From positions 6,582 to 13,545 of the forward strand of contig JANQTK010000248.1 of NCBI GenBank assembly GCA_030731695.1: a stretch of 6,964 bases of DNA, in the 5' to 3' direction. Below the pieces are notes generated by a model. The model made no database searches and was not told the origin of the DNA. It saw nothing but the letters and a program-made list of their open reading frames with translations. Each line of letters begins with the position of its first letter. The stretch's first letter is position 1. Positions 6,115-6,964 of this stretch are shown here, piece after piece. The translations under genes and the position numbers were made by a program. The DNA comes from Polaribacter sp. (GTDB lineage: Bacteria > Bacteroidota > Bacteroidia > Flavobacteriales > Flavobacteriaceae).

Positions 6115-6964
6115 TTAAAACCCAGAAGGCATTTCTGAATAACCAGATGTATCAAAAGAATAGTTACCATCCTCGATATCAATTATTTTAATGTTAAAAT
6201 TTTGCCCTGAGAGTTCTGTTACTAAATAGGTTATACCATCCAACAAAAGATAACCAAGATTAAAAAAACCTGCAGGAATATTTTCTCCATTTACAAAACA
6301 GACATCTTTTGATATTGTTAGCCAAAATGTCATTTTATCTCCATCATCATCTGTGGTTGAATATTCATATTGAATTTCTCCAGTTTTTAAAAATGGTTTT
6401 TTATTGCCTGTCTTTATTACTCTTTTGTGAAATTGGGCGCTAAATTCTGGATCATTTAATTCACTAAAAACAGATCCGTAAGGAGTTTTAAGCTTCCACT
6501 TTTTACCCTCAGCAACTGTATAAGAGATAAGTTTATTATTTTTAATAAAAGTGTTCAACACCCCACCAATCATCTGACCCTGACTCATTTTTTGCCAACT
6601 TTCATTTGGCATAAAACTTTCTTCTGCTTTAACATTTAAAAAAAAGAATGCTGAGCCATTATTTTCATCACTTTTAATTTGGAAAGAAATCTTTTTAGTG
6701 GTGTTAGAACATTTTTTTAAACATCCTTTTTCAAAAAGATATTTTTTTAAATCAAAATTTTTACGCTCAGTTACATTTCCTTTTCCATGATTAGCCTCAT
6801 GTATAGCTTGTGGCATTTTATTTTTTTCGATTGTTGAAACACAATCCATTAGATTGACAATTACAACTCCTTTTTCTCGAGCCACAAAATTTGGTTTGCC
6901 TAAAATATCATCAATTTGTGATTTAGTTAAATTGACTTTTGCATATTCGCAACCGTTATTTTGA
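6115..6964 (-). CDS. Unrecognised protein, 3' part only (start lies outside the window)
   Basis: The frame is open from the window edge to a TAA at 6115-6117, giving 282 visible residues. A GTG at 6883-6885 could serve as a start, but the 26 codons before it are also open and protein-like (for example LTKSQIDDILGKPNF), so the gene very probably begins beyond the edge. I recognise no family. Numbering from the edge, it has five cysteines (5, 41, 81, 85, 222), a basic stretch KKYLFEKGCLKKC (73-85), and HEANH at 55-59, which fits the HExxH metalloprotease pattern. The rest looks beta-rich and soluble, with acidic TTDDDGDK (203-210) and hydrophobic strands near the end (GYLLLDGITYLVTEL, 237-251). 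No membrane helix or T9SS tail is visible; whether a signal peptide exists cannot be seen. It lies 36 bp upstream of the ELWxxDGT gene on the same strand, with no terminator evident between them. Confidence 0.75.
   Translation of the reverse strand, partial: QNNGCEYAKVNLTKSQIDDILGKPNFVAREKGVVIVNLMDCVSTIEKNKMPQAIHEANHGKGNVTERKNFDLKKYLFEKGCLKKCSNTTKKISFQIKSDENNGSAFFFLNVKAEESFMPNESWQKMSQGQMIGGVLNTFIKNNKLISYTVAEGKKWKLKTPYGSVFSELNDPEFSAQFHKRVIKTGNKKPFLKTGEIQYEYSTTDDDGDKMTFWLTISKDVCFVNGENIPAGFFNLGYLLLDGITYLVTELSGQNFNIKIIDIEDGNYSFDTSGYSEMPSGF

Noticed and set aside
6883..6885. GTG as the start of the right-edge gene
   Set aside because: The frame stays open and protein-like for 26 more codons to the window edge, so the true start is probably outside.
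1..6964. Search for CRISPR arrays, insertion sequences, tRNA/rRNA genes, riboswitches and defence genes
   Set aside because: No regularly spaced direct repeats, transposase motifs, structured RNA signatures or defence-type domains were visible. A preQ1 riboswitch before tgt was considered, but the near-leaderless promoter leaves no room for one.

Overview
This AT-rich window (roughly one third G+C by eye) looks like chromosome of a marine or freshwater Flavobacteriaceae species (Bacteroidota). Four things point there: Bacteroidota-type promoter boxes (TAnnTTTG) in front of genes; no Shine-Dalgarno sequences, with A-rich leaders instead; a secreted protein with a type IX secretion (T9SS) type A sorting domain; and flavobacterial-looking AccA, Tgt and LptF/G sequences. 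I cannot fix the genus.

Layout. Every complete gene lies on the minus strand, so transcription runs from high to low coordinates. At the right edge, 6115-6964 holds the 3' part of an unrecognised gene whose start is outside the window. It is followed, 36 bp on, by a gene for a secreted 526-aa ELWxxDGT-repeat protein (4498-6078), which ends at a strong hairpin terminator (about 4432-4483). A 163-bp intergenic region then carries the promoter of a tight housekeeping operon: tgt (queuosine tRNA modification, 3204-4334), an LptF/LptG-type LPS-export permease (2110-3201), and an EamA/DMT-type 10-helix transporter (1209-2123). Within it, tgt and the permease gene are separated by 2 bp, and the permease and transporter genes overlap by 14 bp. 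accA (182-1135) follows after a 73-bp gap that contains a promoter of its own. A perfect 40-bp palindrome (124-163) ends accA and probably also a convergent plus-strand gene, of which only the last 36 codons (3-113) are visible.

How the genes relate. The left two thirds is a core block: tRNA wobble modification, outer-membrane LPS export, a metabolite/drug exporter, and the first committed step of fatty-acid synthesis. There is no obvious single pathway. The right third is accessory: a cell-surface or secreted beta-propeller-like protein and an unknown upstream neighbour.

No CRISPR array, insertion sequence, tRNA, rRNA or defence system was seen, and I do not find a convincing new multi-gene system. 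The points most worth a second look are: a Tgt that lacks the three cysteine zinc ligands; a probable leaderless tgt transcript, which settles the tgt start; a TTG start for the LPS permease; and the unrecognised open-ended gene at the right edge, which has an HExxH-like stretch.
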